From NCBI RefSeq assembly GCF_025561445.1, contig NZ_CP095096.1:909822-973821 (forward strand): a stretch of DNA of 64,000 bases, written 5' to 3'. The number at the start of each line of letters is the position of its first letter. Position 1 is the stretch's first letter. This document shows, piece after piece, positions 1-9,365 of the stretch. Origin of the DNA: Staphylococcus sp. IVB6181. GTDB lineage: Bacteria; Bacillota; Bacilli; Staphylococcales; Staphylococcaceae. A program made the translations under genes and the position numbers. A model generated the notes under the pieces. That model was not told the DNA's origin. It did not search any database and saw only the letters and a program-made list of their open reading frames with translations.

Positions 1-1
1 G

Positions 2-1696
2 GTCAAAGAGCATATCTATCCAGAAGGTACGCATATCCGTCATTTAAAAGACAGATTAGAAGTACAATATAAAGGACAGCTGCTGTCTGTAAAGATTACT
101 GACCGCGGTGCTTTTGAACGTTATAAAATGGCGGGTCAAATTCAATATCAAGTCGGTAATCAAACAACACCGATTGCTTCCTTAGAAGCTTTAGTAGAAA
201 TATTAGAAACACATTTCGATACACCTTTTCCTGAACGCTTGAAACAAGAATTGATTCACAGCAGAAGAGGTTTTGATTTAACCTATGCGCAAATGGAGCA
301 GCGCAGAAACTTGATTCAAGACAGCATGAAATTCTCAAGAATGCCTGTAAGTTTAAATTACTTTGCGTGGATGTCGCATATGACTGCGTTGGGTGAAATG
401 GATGATTTGCTTTACTCTGAAAGTTTAGTCGCTGAAGGGCATCCGACACATCCATTATCGAAAACCAAATTGCCTTTGACGAATGAAGAGGTGCAGAGAT
501 ATGCGCCTGAATTCGAACAAATCATTCCATTAAAAGTTATGCTCCTGAAGAAGGCAGATGCAGTGACAACCAGTGCATCGCATGATCAAGACTTTATGCT
601 GAATGAAGTTTTAAAACATCATAAACAGCAATTAAAAGATTATGCGAAAGCACTCGGCTATAATATTGATGATTTCGAAGTGGTGATTGTACATCCTTGG
701 CAATATGAACATGTCATTGTGGAGCAATTTAAGTCATGGATGATTGAACAGCGATTAATTCCGACACCCGTAACGTTGAAGTCTAAAGCGACGTTATCAT
801 TCAGAACGCTGGCGCTGTTAGATGATCCGTTTCAAATTAAATTGCCGGTACAAGTACAAGCAACAAGTGCTGTGCGTACTGTGTCTTCTGTAACAACAGT
901 AGATGGACCTAAGCTCAGCTATGAACTGCAAGATATGTTAGATGTTTACCCGCAGCTGAAAGTCGCAAAAGAACCATTTGGACTGCATGCTGAAACAGAA
1001 CCGGATGAAGCACGTCAATTAGCATATATTGTGAGGGAAAAGCCTGAACTAGATGGAGAGGGCGTCACTGTCGTCACAGCTAGTTTAGTCAATTCTAATC
1101 CTGTAGATAATAAGAAAATTGCAGAAAGTTATTTAGAATGGGTGGATAATGAAGTGACACCTGATTCTATCAAACAATTTATTACTATCTATGCACATAC
1201 ATTAATACCGCCGCTGATTGCTTATATTCAAGAATACGGTATAGCATTAGAAGCACATATGCAAAATACCATTGTGAAATTAGGCAAGGATTATAAAATG
1301 ACTTTCATGGTCAGAGATTTAGGCGGTTCGCGTATTGATTTAGATACTTTGAGAAAGAAAGTACCGAATGTACGCGTTGAAAACGAAAGTTTAATTGCAA
1401 AAGATATGGAAGCGGTGATTGCGAAGTTCCAACATGCAGTAATTCAAAATCAATTAGGAGAATTGATTTATCATTTGAGCCAATATGAAGGTGTGACGGA
1501 AGCGGAATTGTTTGAAATTGTACAGCATATTACGAAACAAGCGATAGATCCTAACCAACCGCATGCAGAAGTGCTGCATCGTGTGCTGTTCGGACCGACA
1601 ATCAAAGTGAAGTCGCTGCTTCGAATGCGTATGGAAGGCAAAGTGAAACGCTATGTCAATACAGTTCTAGAGAATCCGTTGCGAGAAGGAGAGTGA
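2..1696 (+). CDS. sfaB: Staphyloferrin A synthetase, IucA/IucC family (5' end outside window)
   Basis: This is the C-terminal part of a NIS-type siderophore synthetase; the reading frame is open to base 2, so the gene begins before the window. The family condenses citrate with an amine using ATP. SfaB and its partner SfaD build staphyloferrin A from two citrates and one D-ornithine in the cytoplasm. Visible family features are the segment HPWQYEH (about residue 230 of the visible protein), the run TSAVRTVSS, and the FhuF-like C-terminal region with LEAHMQN and RDLGGSRID. The stop codon overlaps the start region of sfaC, and htsABC for uptake of the same siderophore follows. The family call is firm. 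SfaB rather than SfaD is inferred from the neighbouring sfaC and hts genes. Confidence 0.88.
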   Translation, partial: VKEHIYPEGTHIRHLKDRLEVQYKGQLLSVKITDRGAFERYKMAGQIQYQVGNQTTPIASLEALVEILETHFDTPFPERLKQELIHSRRGFDLTYAQMEQRRNLIQDSMKFSRMPVSLNYFAWMSHMTALGEMDDLLYSESLVAEGHPTHPLSKTKLPLTNEEVQRYAPEFEQIIPLKVMLLKKADAVTTSASHDQDFMLNEVLKHHKQQLKDYAKALGYNIDDFEVVIVHPWQYEHVIVEQFKSWMIEQRLIPTPVTLKSKATLSFRTLALLDDPFQIKLPVQVQATSAVRTVSSVTTVDGPKLSYELQDMLDVYPQLKVAKEPFGLHAETEPDEARQLAYIVREKPELDGEGVTVVTASLVNSNPVDNKKIAESYLEWVDNEVTPDSIKQFITIYAHTLIPPLIAYIQEYGIALEAHMQNTIVKLGKDYKMTFMVRDLGGSRIDLDTLRKKVPNVRVENESLIAKDMEAVIAKFQHAVIQNQLGELIYHLSQYEGVTEAELFEIVQHITKQAIDPNQPHAEVLHRVLFGPTIKVKSLLRMRMEGKVKRYVNTVLENPLREGE

Positions 1697-1701
1697 GTCA
1701 T

Positions 1702-2772
1702 GTGGCTTATGTAGAAATAGATTTAGCCAAAATCAAATTTAATGCGCTGATGCTGAAACAAAAGCTGGACCAAAGCAATTTGGAAATGATGCCGGTTATA
1801 AAATGTGTTGCCGGAGATAAGCTGATTGTAGAAGCTTTAAAAAGTTTAGGTTTTGATCAAATGGGTGATGCACGTATGGTCAATATCGATCAACTCAATG
1901 ATGAAGCACTCTCCTATATGCTGATACGGACACCAAACCGCAGTGAATTAGAAGATTGTGTCAATAAGACAGCCATCAGTATTCAAACAGATATTGAAAC
2001 CATCCGTTTATTAAACGAAACAGCTAAAGCACAAGGGTGCAAACATAAAATACTCTTAATGGTAGATTGGAAAGACAGCCGCGAGGGGGTATTAACATAT
2101 GATGTGGTGCGTTATATCAATGAAATCATGTATATGCCTAATATCTGTTTAGCAGGATTGGCTTTCAACTTTATGTGCTTTATGGACTTTCCGCCGACGG
2201 AAGAAGATATCTTGCGCATTAATCAATTCATACAAAATGTAGAAAAAGACACAGGCTATCCGTTGAATATGATTTCCGGCGGTAATTCTAGTGCCTTGCC
2301 GCTGCTGGATTATTGTACTTTCGGCAGAATCAATCATCTGCGCATCGGAGAATCGTTATTCAGAGGTGTCAGCACAGTAGATCAGCAGCCGATTCATTAT
2401 TTATATCAAAATGCGATGACGCTGAAAGCTGAAATTATAGAGATTAAACCTAGAATTGATGTGAAGCGGGATACATCCTACCTGCAAGCCATTTTAGATA
2501 TAGGACATATCGATACAGTTGTAGAAGATATCACGCCGCTCAATAATCAAATCAAAGTGATGGGCGCAACCAGCGATCACTTAATGATTGATTTGCAGAA
2601 TGCTGATTATTATCAAACCGGCGATGTGATTGAATTTACATTAGGCTATAATGCATTGGCACAAAGTATGTATCAAAAAACATTGAAGCATGTCTACATT
2701 AAAGATGCAGGTGTGCAAGTGCTGGTAGACCACTTTAAAACACATCCTGACCATGTACAAATCAGGCCTTAA
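1702..2772 (+). CDS. sfaC: PLP-dependent alanine-racemase-family protein of staphyloferrin A synthesis
   Basis: The product is a fold-type III PLP enzyme related to alanine/ornithine racemases. It is thought to make D-ornithine for staphyloferrin A. The N-terminus VEIDLAKIKFNA followed by the PLP-lysine segment MPVIKCVAGD is typical of the barrel domain, and GGNSSALP and RIGESLFRG are phosphate-binding and late barrel motifs. A GTG at 1693 overlaps the sfaB stop, but AAGGAG at 1686-1691 sits only one base from it. The GTG at 1702 is ten bases away and gives a protein beginning MAYVEIDL, so it is preferred. A hairpin with a T-run ends the transcript at about 2798-2826. Confidence 0.85.
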   Translation: MAYVEIDLAKIKFNALMLKQKLDQSNLEMMPVIKCVAGDKLIVEALKSLGFDQMGDARMVNIDQLNDEALSYMLIRTPNRSELEDCVNKTAISIQTDIETIRLLNETAKAQGCKHKILLMVDWKDSREGVLTYDVVRYINEIMYMPNICLAGLAFNFMCFMDFPPTEEDILRINQFIQNVEKDTGYPLNMISGGNSSALPLLDYCTFGRINHLRIGESLFRGVSTVDQQPIHYLYQNAMTLKAEIIEIKPRIDVKRDTSYLQAILDIGHIDTVVEDITPLNNQIKVMGATSDHLMIDLQNADYYQTGDVIEFTLGYNALAQSMYQKTLKHVYIKDAGVQVLVDHFKTHPDHVQIRP

Positions 2773-2797
2773 TGCTTAAAAATAAGAAAGTATTGTG

Positions 2798-2826
2798 AAA
2801 ACCGGACTAATTTGTTCGGTTTTTTT
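2798..2826 (+). terminator. Rho-independent terminator after sfaC
   Basis: A short stem, AAAACCG paired with CGGTTTT, encloses about 12 bases and runs into a T-tract. It lies directly after sfaC and before the hts promoter. Confidence 0.75.
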
Positions 2827-2847
2827 CTAAAAAAATTTATATCTATA

Positions 2848-2876
2848 TTGACATTGAGAATCGTTATCAATAAAAT
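2848..2876 (+). promoter_or_regulatory. Fur-controlled promoter of htsABC
   Basis: A -35 box TTGACA (2848-2853) and a -10 box TAAAAT (2871-2876) are 17 bases apart. The spacer is filled by TTGAGAATCGTTATCAATA (2854-2872), close to the 19-base Fur consensus of inverted GATAAT-type units. Fur bound here would block RNA polymerase directly, giving iron repression of siderophore uptake. Confidence 0.85.
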
Positions 2877-3015
2877 AAAAGTAAGATGATTGAATGAGCG
2901 CTAAATGGGATATATCATAATGGATGAAAGCGATTGTATGATAGCTTCAAAGCTAAGAAAAGCGTCATTTCATTTGTGTCTCATAAAGCATCTAACCATA
3001 TTGAGGAGTGAAAGC

Positions 3016-4005
3016 ATGAACAGATTAAAGTTTCTTGGTATTCTTATGTTAGTACTCGCTTTGACAGTAGTTGCTGCATGCGGAAATAACAGCAAAGACA
3101 GTTCAAAGGAATCTGACAGCAAATCTTCAGAAGATACAATTGCAGTAAAAAATGAAGCAGGCACTACAAAAGTTAAGAAAGATGCTAAACGTGTTGTTGC
3201 TTTAGAATATTCATTCGTTGATGCCTTAGCGGCATTAGATGTGAAACCTGTCGGTGTGGCAGATGACAACAAGAAAGATCGTATTATCAAACCGATTCGC
3301 GAAAAAATCGGTGATTATGAGTCAGTAGGTACACGTAAACAACCTAACTTAGAAGTCATCAGTAAAGAAAAACCTGATTTGATTATTGCGGATGCGCAAC
3401 GTCATAAAGGTATTTATAAAGAGTTGAACAAAATTGCTCCAACAATCTTATTACCAAGTTTCGATGGAGACTACAAAGAAAATATTGAATCATTCAAAAC
3501 TATCGCAAAAGCCTTGAATAAAGAAAAAGAAGGCCAAAAACGTTTAGATGAACATAAAAAGAAAATGGATGAGTACTCAAAAGATATTACTTTAAATAAA
3601 GATTTAGCTGCTTTACCAGCTGTTTTAACTAAAACAGATATTATGGCACACTCAGATAAATCTTACGTAGGTCAAGTATTCAATGAGTTAGGATTTAAAG
3701 AAGCATTAAACAAAGATGTTTCAAAAGACTTGCCTAAATATTTAGAAGGTCCGTACTTGAAAATGACAACTGAACAAGTTGCAAAAGTAAATCCTAAACA
3801 AATGTTCATTATGATTGATGAAAAAGACAAACCGTTATTGAAAAAACAAGAGAACGACAAAGTATGGCAAACAATCGATGCAGTTAAAAACAAACGTGTT
3901 TACACTGTAGACCGCAGTACTTGGTCAAGATCTCGCGGTTTGATTTCATCAGAGGAAATTGCGAAAGAATTAGTAAAACTATCTAAAGAACAAGACAACA
4001 AATAA
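3016..4005 (+). CDS. htsA: Staphyloferrin A-binding lipoprotein HtsA
   Basis: This is the receptor lipoprotein of the HtsABC importer, which binds ferric staphyloferrin A outside the membrane. A 21-residue signal peptide ends in the lipobox VVAAC, with Cys22 as the lipid anchor, followed by a Ser/Lys/Asp-rich linker. The body is a class III (FhuD/BtuF) binding fold. Features include [19 protein letters not shown] and [15 protein letters not shown] near the end; arginines such as these contact the siderophore in this family. An upstream in-frame ATG at 2905 would put 37 extra residues before the signal peptide. The ATG at 3016 has GAGGAGTG nine bases before it and is chosen. First gene of htsABC, expressed from a Fur-box promoter. 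Confidence 0.93.
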   Translation: MNRLKFLGILMLVLALTVVAACGNNSKDSSKESDSKSSEDTIAVKNEAGTTKVKKDAKRVVALEYSFVDALAALDVKPVGVADDNKKDRIIKPIREKIGDYESVGTRKQPNLEVISKEKPDLIIADAQRHKGIYKELNKIAPTILLPSFDGDYKENIESFKTIAKALNKEKEGQKRLDEHKKKMDEYSKDITLNKDLAALPAVLTKTDIMAHSDKSYVGQVFNELGFKEALNKDVSKDLPKYLEGPYLKMTTEQVAKVNPKQMFIMIDEKDKPLLKKQENDKVWQTIDAVKNKRVYTVDRSTWSRSRGLISSEEIAKELVKLSKEQDNK

Positions 4006-4036
4006 GCGATTAAGAATAATAGAAGGGTGAACGGCT

Positions 4037-5062
4037 ATGACGAACCAATCTAGCCACAGCCTGGTTGAAAAGAAACAAAGAAGACGCACAACGCTCCTGT
4101 TTATCGGGAGTGTGTGCTTTCTTTTACTTATTATCTATTTCAATTTGACTGTAGGCTCAACACATATGAAGTTTAAAGACGTTGCAGATTATTTACTTTG
4201 GCATCATGACACGAAAAATACATTTATTATACATAATATCCGTATGCCTAGAATGGTAGGCGGTTTATTGATTGGTGCGGCTTTAGCAGTGGCGGGTCTG
4301 TTTATGCAGGCCATGACACGCAACCCGCTTGCGTCACCGCAGATTTTCGGTGTGAACGCAGGTGCCTCATTTGTAATCGTTGTGATTACAGTAATCTTTC
4401 CGGCATTAACTGCGATTTCAACATTACTAGCATTTATCGGCGCTTTGATCGGCGGCAGTATTGTTTATATGTTGTCGGATTCTACGCGAGGTATGACACC
4501 GGTTAAGTTAGCATTAGCCGGTATGACAGTGCATCTCTTCTTCACAAGTTTGACGCAAGGGATTATTTTATTGAATGAAGATTCTACAACAACCGTTTAC
4601 TTTTGGCTTGTAGGTACATTATCAACATTGAAATGGCCGGATGTCCTTTCCATTATGCCTTGGATTATCGGCGCATTTATCGGCGCGATGTTTATGGCAC
4701 GCCAAATCTCTGTATTGGAACTTGGAGACGAATTAGCACGCGGTCTAGGACAAAATATTAAATTAACACGTATGCTGCTTGGGGTACTGGTAGTAATTCT
4801 AGCCGGTGCTTCAGTATCAATTGCAGGGCCGATCGGCTTTATCGGATTGATTGTGCCGCATATCGTTAAATATTATAACTCTCATAACTATTTCGTGATT
4901 ATTCCGTTGACGATGATCTTCGGTGCAGCATTGCTGCTGCTATCAGATGTACTCAGCCGTCTGATTTCATTTCCGTTTGAGACACCTGTCGGTATTGTGA
5001 CATCATTCGTAGGAGCTATTTACTTCTTAGCATTAACATTGAGAGGGGTGAAACGGACATGA
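4037..5062 (+). CDS. htsB: Siderophore ABC transporter permease HtsB
   Basis: The product is a FecCD-family inner-membrane permease with about nine to ten membrane helices. It forms the translocation pore with HtsC for ferric staphyloferrin A. Family motifs are RMPRMVGGLLIGAALAVAG near residue 70, TRNPLASPQIFGVNAGA, and the cytoplasmic loop ARGLGQN that docks the ATPase. GPIGFIGLIVPHI is the usual late helix. The length of 341 residues is normal. No ATPase gene lies in the operon, as in S. aureus, where FhuC supplies the energy; that sharing is known for S. aureus and only inferred here. Confidence 0.93.
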   Translation: MTNQSSHSLVEKKQRRRTTLLFIGSVCFLLLIIYFNLTVGSTHMKFKDVADYLLWHHDTKNTFIIHNIRMPRMVGGLLIGAALAVAGLFMQAMTRNPLASPQIFGVNAGASFVIVVITVIFPALTAISTLLAFIGALIGGSIVYMLSDSTRGMTPVKLALAGMTVHLFFTSLTQGIILLNEDSTTTVYFWLVGTLSTLKWPDVLSIMPWIIGAFIGAMFMARQISVLELGDELARGLGQNIKLTRMLLGVLVVILAGASVSIAGPIGFIGLIVPHIVKYYNSHNYFVIIPLTMIFGAALLLLSDVLSRLISFPFETPVGIVTSFVGAIYFLALTLRGVKRT

Positions 5063-6021
5063 CAAAGCATTTAGGACGCAAATATTCTATTGTCATCGCC
5101 ATTTTGATTATTGTTTCTATCTTCTCATTATGTGTAGGTGCAGTGTTTGTCAATCCGCTGCAAGCAGTCAGAGGTTTGATTCTGCAAGATGACTTCATTG
5201 TGAATCAATATCGTGAACCAAGATTATTTGTCGGCTTGCTGGTCGGCAGCAGTTTAGCGATTTCCGGTGCAGTTATTCAAGGTGTGGTCCGCAACCCATT
5301 AGCTTCACCTGACGTCATCGGTATTACAAAAGGTGCAAGTTTAGCGGCAGTTACAGTCTTGATTCTGTTTCCGAAAGCACCTATTTATGTCTTGCCTGTC
5401 GCATCGTTTGCCGGTGCATTAGTCATCAGTTTATTATTGTCTTACTTAATCGCACGTAAAGAAGTACAAGGTTCAAATTTAGCATTAATCGGTTTAGCAA
5501 TCGGTGCGATATGTATGGCGGTTGTACAATACTTATTAATCCGTTTCCCAATCGAAGCGAACTTAGCATTAGTCTGGTTGACGGGTAGTTTATTCGGCCG
5601 TTCTATGGAACACGTGATTTCCATTTTACCGTGGTTCATTGTGACCGTACCGCTTATTCTCTTTTTAGCACAGCGCTTGGACATTTTGCATTTAGGTGAT
5701 CAAGTGGCGACCGCACTAGGTACGAGAGTGCGTCCTGTCAAAATGGTATTATTGATATTGGCAGTAATGCTTGCAGGTTCATCTATCGCAGTTGTAGGGG
5801 GATTAAGCTTCTTAGGCTTGATTGCACCGCATATTGCACGTTCTATCGTCGGACACAAACATCTCCATATTATTATGATGTCCGGATTGATTGGTGCTAT
5901 TTTAATTGTGGTCAGTGATACGCTGGCAAGAGGAATTCATCCGCCGCTCGATATACCGGTCGGTGTGATTATTGCGATTGTCGGTGCACCTTACTTTATT
6001 TATGTTTTACGCAAAATGTAA
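5059..6021 (+). CDS. htsC: Siderophore ABC transporter permease HtsC
   Basis: This is the second FecCD-family permease of the HtsABC importer, 320 residues. Its start overlaps the htsB stop by four bases (ATGA), which indicates translational coupling. The family motifs are repeated: REPRLFVGLLVGSSLAISG, VRNPLASPDVIGITKGASL, the docking loop ATALGTRVRPVK, and SFLGLIAPHIARSIVG. The protein ends in HPPLDIPVGVIIAIVGAPYF, the usual C-terminal helix. It is the last gene of the operon, with a terminator about 12 bases after the stop. Confidence 0.93.
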   Translation: MTKHLGRKYSIVIAILIIVSIFSLCVGAVFVNPLQAVRGLILQDDFIVNQYREPRLFVGLLVGSSLAISGAVIQGVVRNPLASPDVIGITKGASLAAVTVLILFPKAPIYVLPVASFAGALVISLLLSYLIARKEVQGSNLALIGLAIGAICMAVVQYLLIRFPIEANLALVWLTGSLFGRSMEHVISILPWFIVTVPLILFLAQRLDILHLGDQVATALGTRVRPVKMVLLILAVMLAGSSIAVVGGLSFLGLIAPHIARSIVGHKHLHIIMMSGLIGAILIVVSDTLARGIHPPLDIPVGVIIAIVGAPYFIYVLRKM

Positions 6022-6032
6022 TAGGGAATGTT

Positions 6033-6067
6033 TAAACTGTCTCATTAAAACGTGGGACAGTTTTTTA
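6033..6067 (+). terminator. Terminator of htsABC
   Basis: AAACTGTC pairs with GGACAGTT across a 13-base loop and runs into six Ts. It lies directly after htsC. Confidence 0.8.
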
Positions 6068-6191
6068 ATGGACTAAATTATTAGAATATTATAACAATTA
6101 ATTTTATACATATTTATGTATTAATATTAAAATTCTTATTGCTTAGTCTTCTCAATATGATTATAATGTATTGTAATGAGAGGGAGATTCT

Positions 6192-7562
6192 ATGAAAAAA
6201 TATACTAAATCAGAAATCTTAAAGGGACGTATTAAATTTATTGTCATGTCAGTAATCGGTATCTTACTCTTCTTAGTACCGATTCCAGTTACACAAGATG
6301 GGAAGAAACAAACAACGTTAACGGTGGCCTTTTTAGCCAATTGGTTAAAAGAAACACTGGGGCCGTCAATGCCGTATCTATTATTGATTGTCATTACTTT
6401 ATCAGGTGTTTTAAGTTTATTCTGTTCTACTTTTTTAAAGAAGCACTTAAAGCCTGACGGTTTAATGAATACAGTCTTTAATGTAACTCCAATATGGTTG
6501 ATCGTGAGATTGCTTGCAGTCGTGTTTGCGTGGATGACATTTTTACATATTGGAACAAAGATGGTTTATTCAGATGATACCGGAAATTTAGTCTTTTCAA
6601 GCCTATTACCTACATTATTTACAGTGTTCTTTTTTGCGGCACTTTTCTTGCCGCTATTAATGGAGTTTGGTCTGTTAGAAATGTTAGGACCAATTTTCAG
6701 ACCGATTATGCGACCGTTGTTCACATTACCTGGACGTTCTACAGTCGATAACTTAGCTTCATTTATCGGAGACGGCACTGTCGGTGTTATTATTACAAGT
6801 CGTCAATATGAAGAAGGCTTTTATTCAAGACGTGAGGCCACTGTTATTTCAACAACGTTCAGTGTTGTATCGCTGACCTTTGCGATTGTTGTCGCAGAAA
6901 CAGTAGGCATGCAGAATCATTTCTTCTATTTCTACCTTACGGTCATTGTATCTTGTTTAGTGGCAGCTATGATTATGCCGAGAATCTGGCCGTTGCGCAG
7001 TGTTCCTGAAGAATATGCGGTTGATAACAGCGACTATGTTAAAGATGAATCTAAACCTGAAGGTGTTTCTGCAGTCAGACATGGTTTTAACTTAGCAACT
7101 GAAAAAGGTGTCAAATCGCCTGGTTTCTTACAATTCTTCAAATCAGGTTTGGGTACTGTAATTGACATGTGGTTTGCGATTTTACCGGTGGTTATGGCAA
7201 TCGGTACATTGGCTACAATTATCGCAACTTATACGCCGGTCTTTGAAATTATCGGTAAACCATTTGTGCCGATTTTAGAGTTGCTTCAAATTCCTGAAGC
7301 AGGACGTGCTTCTGAAACTATGCTGATCGGCTTTGCGGACATGTTCTTGCCGTCAATTTTAATTGATGGTGTGAAGAGTCAGATTACATTATTTGTTGTA
7401 GGGGCATTGAGTATTTCTCAATTAATTTACTTATCTGAAGTAGGGGGCGTTATCTTAGGTTCTAAGATTCCAGTCAGCATCGGTAAATTATTTGTGATTT
7501 TCTTACTAAGAACAATTATTGTGCTGCCGATTATCGCTATAATGGCACACTTATACTTCTAA
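6192..7562 (+). CDS. YjiH-family nucleoside-recognition membrane protein
   Basis: This is a 456-residue polytopic membrane protein with about ten hydrophobic segments. It resembles the YjiH group, which carries two Gate (nucleoside recognition) domains like SpmA/SpmB. Segments such as PGRSTVDNLASFIGDGTVGVII and MLIGFADMFLPSILIDG look like the repeated Gate helices. The substrate is unknown; a transport role for nucleosides or small molecules is only suggested by the domain name. It is a single gene preceded by GAGAGGGAG and followed by a strong terminator, with no operon partners. Confidence 0.75.
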   Translation: MKKYTKSEILKGRIKFIVMSVIGILLFLVPIPVTQDGKKQTTLTVAFLANWLKETLGPSMPYLLLIVITLSGVLSLFCSTFLKKHLKPDGLMNTVFNVTPIWLIVRLLAVVFAWMTFLHIGTKMVYSDDTGNLVFSSLLPTLFTVFFFAALFLPLLMEFGLLEMLGPIFRPIMRPLFTLPGRSTVDNLASFIGDGTVGVIITSRQYEEGFYSRREATVISTTFSVVSLTFAIVVAETVGMQNHFFYFYLTVIVSCLVAAMIMPRIWPLRSVPEEYAVDNSDYVKDESKPEGVSAVRHGFNLATEKGVKSPGFLQFFKSGLGTVIDMWFAILPVVMAIGTLATIIATYTPVFEIIGKPFVPILELLQIPEAGRASETMLIGFADMFLPSILIDGVKSQITLFVVGALSISQLIYLSEVGGVILGSKIPVSIGKLFVIFLLRTIIVLPIIAIMAHLYF

Positions 7563-7590
7563 ATTAATGAAAGACTTTGGATTAGAATAT

Positions 7591-7641
7591 AAATACGCAG
7601 CACGTTGTGCATAGATTGCATGAACGTGTTGCGTATTTTTT
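7591..7641 (+). terminator. Terminator after the YjiH gene
   Basis: AATACGCAGCACGTT pairs, with one mismatch, with AACGTGTTGCGTATT and runs into Ts. It lies between convergent genes and may serve both. Confidence 0.85.
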
Positions 7642-7659
7642 GTTTCTTTTAAAGAAAAA

Positions 7660-7995
7660 TTATGAAATATCTCCTAATGAAGATAATACAGTAGATTTAA
7701 TGCGTCTGCTTCCAATAACCGGAGAGGTGCTTTGTTCATTATCTGAATCGGATTTTGGACGTTGATGTGCTTTTTTGAAAGCATCACTGTTCACCCAGTT
7801 TTCATAGTCTTTTTGGCTTTCCCACCAAGTTGTGACATTTATTGTTTCTGTATCCTCTGTGTCATCTTCAAGCAAGCTGACTTCAACGCGATTAAAACCG
7901 GGTACCTTTTTTAAATCTTCGTTAGAAGTAAAACGAGGTGCCATTTTTTCGGCATAACCTTTTTTAATTTCTATTTGATTCGTTACAATATACAT
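7660..7995 (-). CDS. IsdG-like haem-degrading monooxygenase (ABM domain)
   Basis: This is a small antibiotic-biosynthesis-monooxygenase (ABM) fold protein of 111 residues that resembles staphylococcal IsdG/IsdI. Those enzymes open haem to staphylobilin and release iron. The IsdG catalytic triad has visible counterparts: Asn6 in MYIVTNQIEI, a Trp in TTWWESQKDYENW, and His in AFKKAHQR. The tail SPVIGSRRI matches the IsdG segment SPIINN. The ATG at 7995 lies nine bases after AAAGGA; an upstream ATG at 8001 is too close to it. It stands alone, converging on the YjiH gene, with no isd surface genes in view and no convincing Fur box. A generic ABM enzyme is the alternative. Confidence 0.75.
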   Translation of the reverse strand: MYIVTNQIEIKKGYAEKMAPRFTSNEDLKKVPGFNRVEVSLLEDDTEDTETINVTTWWESQKDYENWVNSDAFKKAHQRPKSDSDNEQSTSPVIGSRRIKSTVLSSLGDIS

Positions 7996-8144
7996 AACCA
8001 TCAGTCCTTTCAAAATATATCTCAATGTTCTTTACCCGATTTTTACATTTTGAATAAGAAGTAATTTTAGTTATTTTAAAAGCAAGTTGTGTGGTACAAT
8101 ATTTAAACAGAAAAAGAAGAGTCTATCAGTAGAGGGGAAAAGTG

Positions 8145-9242
8145 ATGAAGAAAAAAGAAGTAAGTTTTGCGGAATTGTTTTTCGACTTAGTCTTTGTTTA
8201 TGTACTTTCAACTATTAATGTGACAGTAGAACATATCTCAAGTTCGCTGGTTGATATAGAAAGCTTAGGCAAAAATTTTATGTTATTTTTAGTGTTTTTC
8301 TCAATCTGGATTTATCACACATTATTTACCAATCGATTCTTTGATCAGAAATGGTATCAATATGTGTTCCTTTTTGTGGACATGTTCTTGATTTTATATT
8401 TATCAAAAGCGATTAATGGTGAGTTCCAAGAAACATTTGTGCCATTTGTGGCTACAACAACAGTGATTTTCATTAGTATTATCTTGCAGTATGTCATCAG
8501 CTATAAATTTGTAGATCATTCTATTGATATTCGTTTCCTTAAAATCTATACATCTGGTTTGATTTTCACAGTAATACTATCAGTGATCAGTATTGTATTG
8601 CCGACAGGGATTAATTTTTGGGTTTACTTTGTTGGGATTTTGATCTCAGCAGTTTATCCAGCATTGTTTGCACGTACTTCTAAACAAAATCCTGTAGAGT
8701 TCAAACATTTATCTGAGCGTTTAAGTTTATTTATGATTTTGTTATTCGGCGAAGGAATTGTACAGATTGTCAACAACATGGAGTTAACACACTTTAAAAT
8801 TTTGGATATCGTGTACTTCTTAATGATTATCAGCTTATTTGTTATCTATGCCTTCCATTACAGAGGCAGTTTAGATCAGGAGAAAGACGAAGCAACAGGA
8901 TTCTTAACAATTTACCTGCATTTGTTTTTAATTTATTCAGCCAACTTTATTTTCTTAATAATGAACAAAGGACTTTCTAATCATCCGCTAAGTTTTGCCG
9001 AAGGTATCGGTTACACGATTGCCTTTTGTGTCTTCTTATTCGGTGTGTTCTTTGATACAATTCTGCATCGCAAGTTTACTGAGAAAAAAGGGATTTATAT
9101 TTCGATTATATGTGCAACAACACTCATCGGTTTTGCTATACCGAATATTCATTTGATTATCGTCGTACAAATCATCGGTATCATTGTACTTGTCAGCTTG
9201 TATTATCTTGAGAATAAAGAAGTTTTGAATCAAGCAGAATAA
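8145..9242 (+). CDS. ltrA: Low-temperature requirement protein A (LtrA) family membrane protein
   Basis: The product is a 365-residue integral membrane protein with about twelve hydrophobic helices. Its N-terminus VSFAELFFDLVFVYVLS is the hallmark of the LtrA family, named from a Listeria mutant unable to grow in the cold; the molecular role is not established. LFMILLFGEGIVQIV in the middle is the second conserved family block. A GTG at 8142 is possible, but the ATG at 8145 is better spaced from GAGGGGA. There is no terminator before the insertion sequence that begins about 70 bases after its stop, so its transcript may read into the element. Confidence 0.85.
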   Translation: MKKKEVSFAELFFDLVFVYVLSTINVTVEHISSSLVDIESLGKNFMLFLVFFSIWIYHTLFTNRFFDQKWYQYVFLFVDMFLILYLSKAINGEFQETFVPFVATTTVIFISIILQYVISYKFVDHSIDIRFLKIYTSGLIFTVILSVISIVLPTGINFWVYFVGILISAVYPALFARTSKQNPVEFKHLSERLSLFMILLFGEGIVQIVNNMELTHFKILDIVYFLMIISLFVIYAFHYRGSLDQEKDEATGFLTIYLHLFLIYSANFIFLIMNKGLSNHPLSFAEGIGYTIAFCVFLFGVFFDTILHRKFTEKKGIYISIICATTLIGFAIPNIHLIIVVQIIGIIVLVSLYYLENKEVLNQAE

Positions 9243-9311
9243 GCAAAAAGGAATTTATAAGTTTAATAATAAAAAGAAAAGCAGAAAAAAACTTCCGTTT
9301 CACTCAATGAT

Positions 9312-9361
9312 ATGCTCCCCCTATAGTAGACACTAAAAAAACAAAACTATAGGGGGAGCAT
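9312..9361 (+). repeat. Perfect 15-bp inverted repeat covering the transposase ribosome binding site
   Basis: ATGCTCCCCCTATAG (9312-9326) and CTATAGGGGGAGCAT (9347-9361) are exact complements around a 20-base loop. The right arm contains the AGGGGGAG ribosome binding site of the transposase gene, seven bases before its ATG. A transcript from upstream would fold and hide that site. There is no T-run, so it is not a terminator. Confidence 0.85.
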
Positions 9362-9365
9362 TCTT

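Noticed and set aside
2905..3015. Longer htsA start at 2905
   Set aside because: It would place 37 residues before a normal lipoprotein signal peptide and has no ribosome binding site.
9312..9361. Hairpin as the terminator of ltrA
   Set aside because: There is no T-run after the stem, and the 3' arm is the transposase ribosome binding site.
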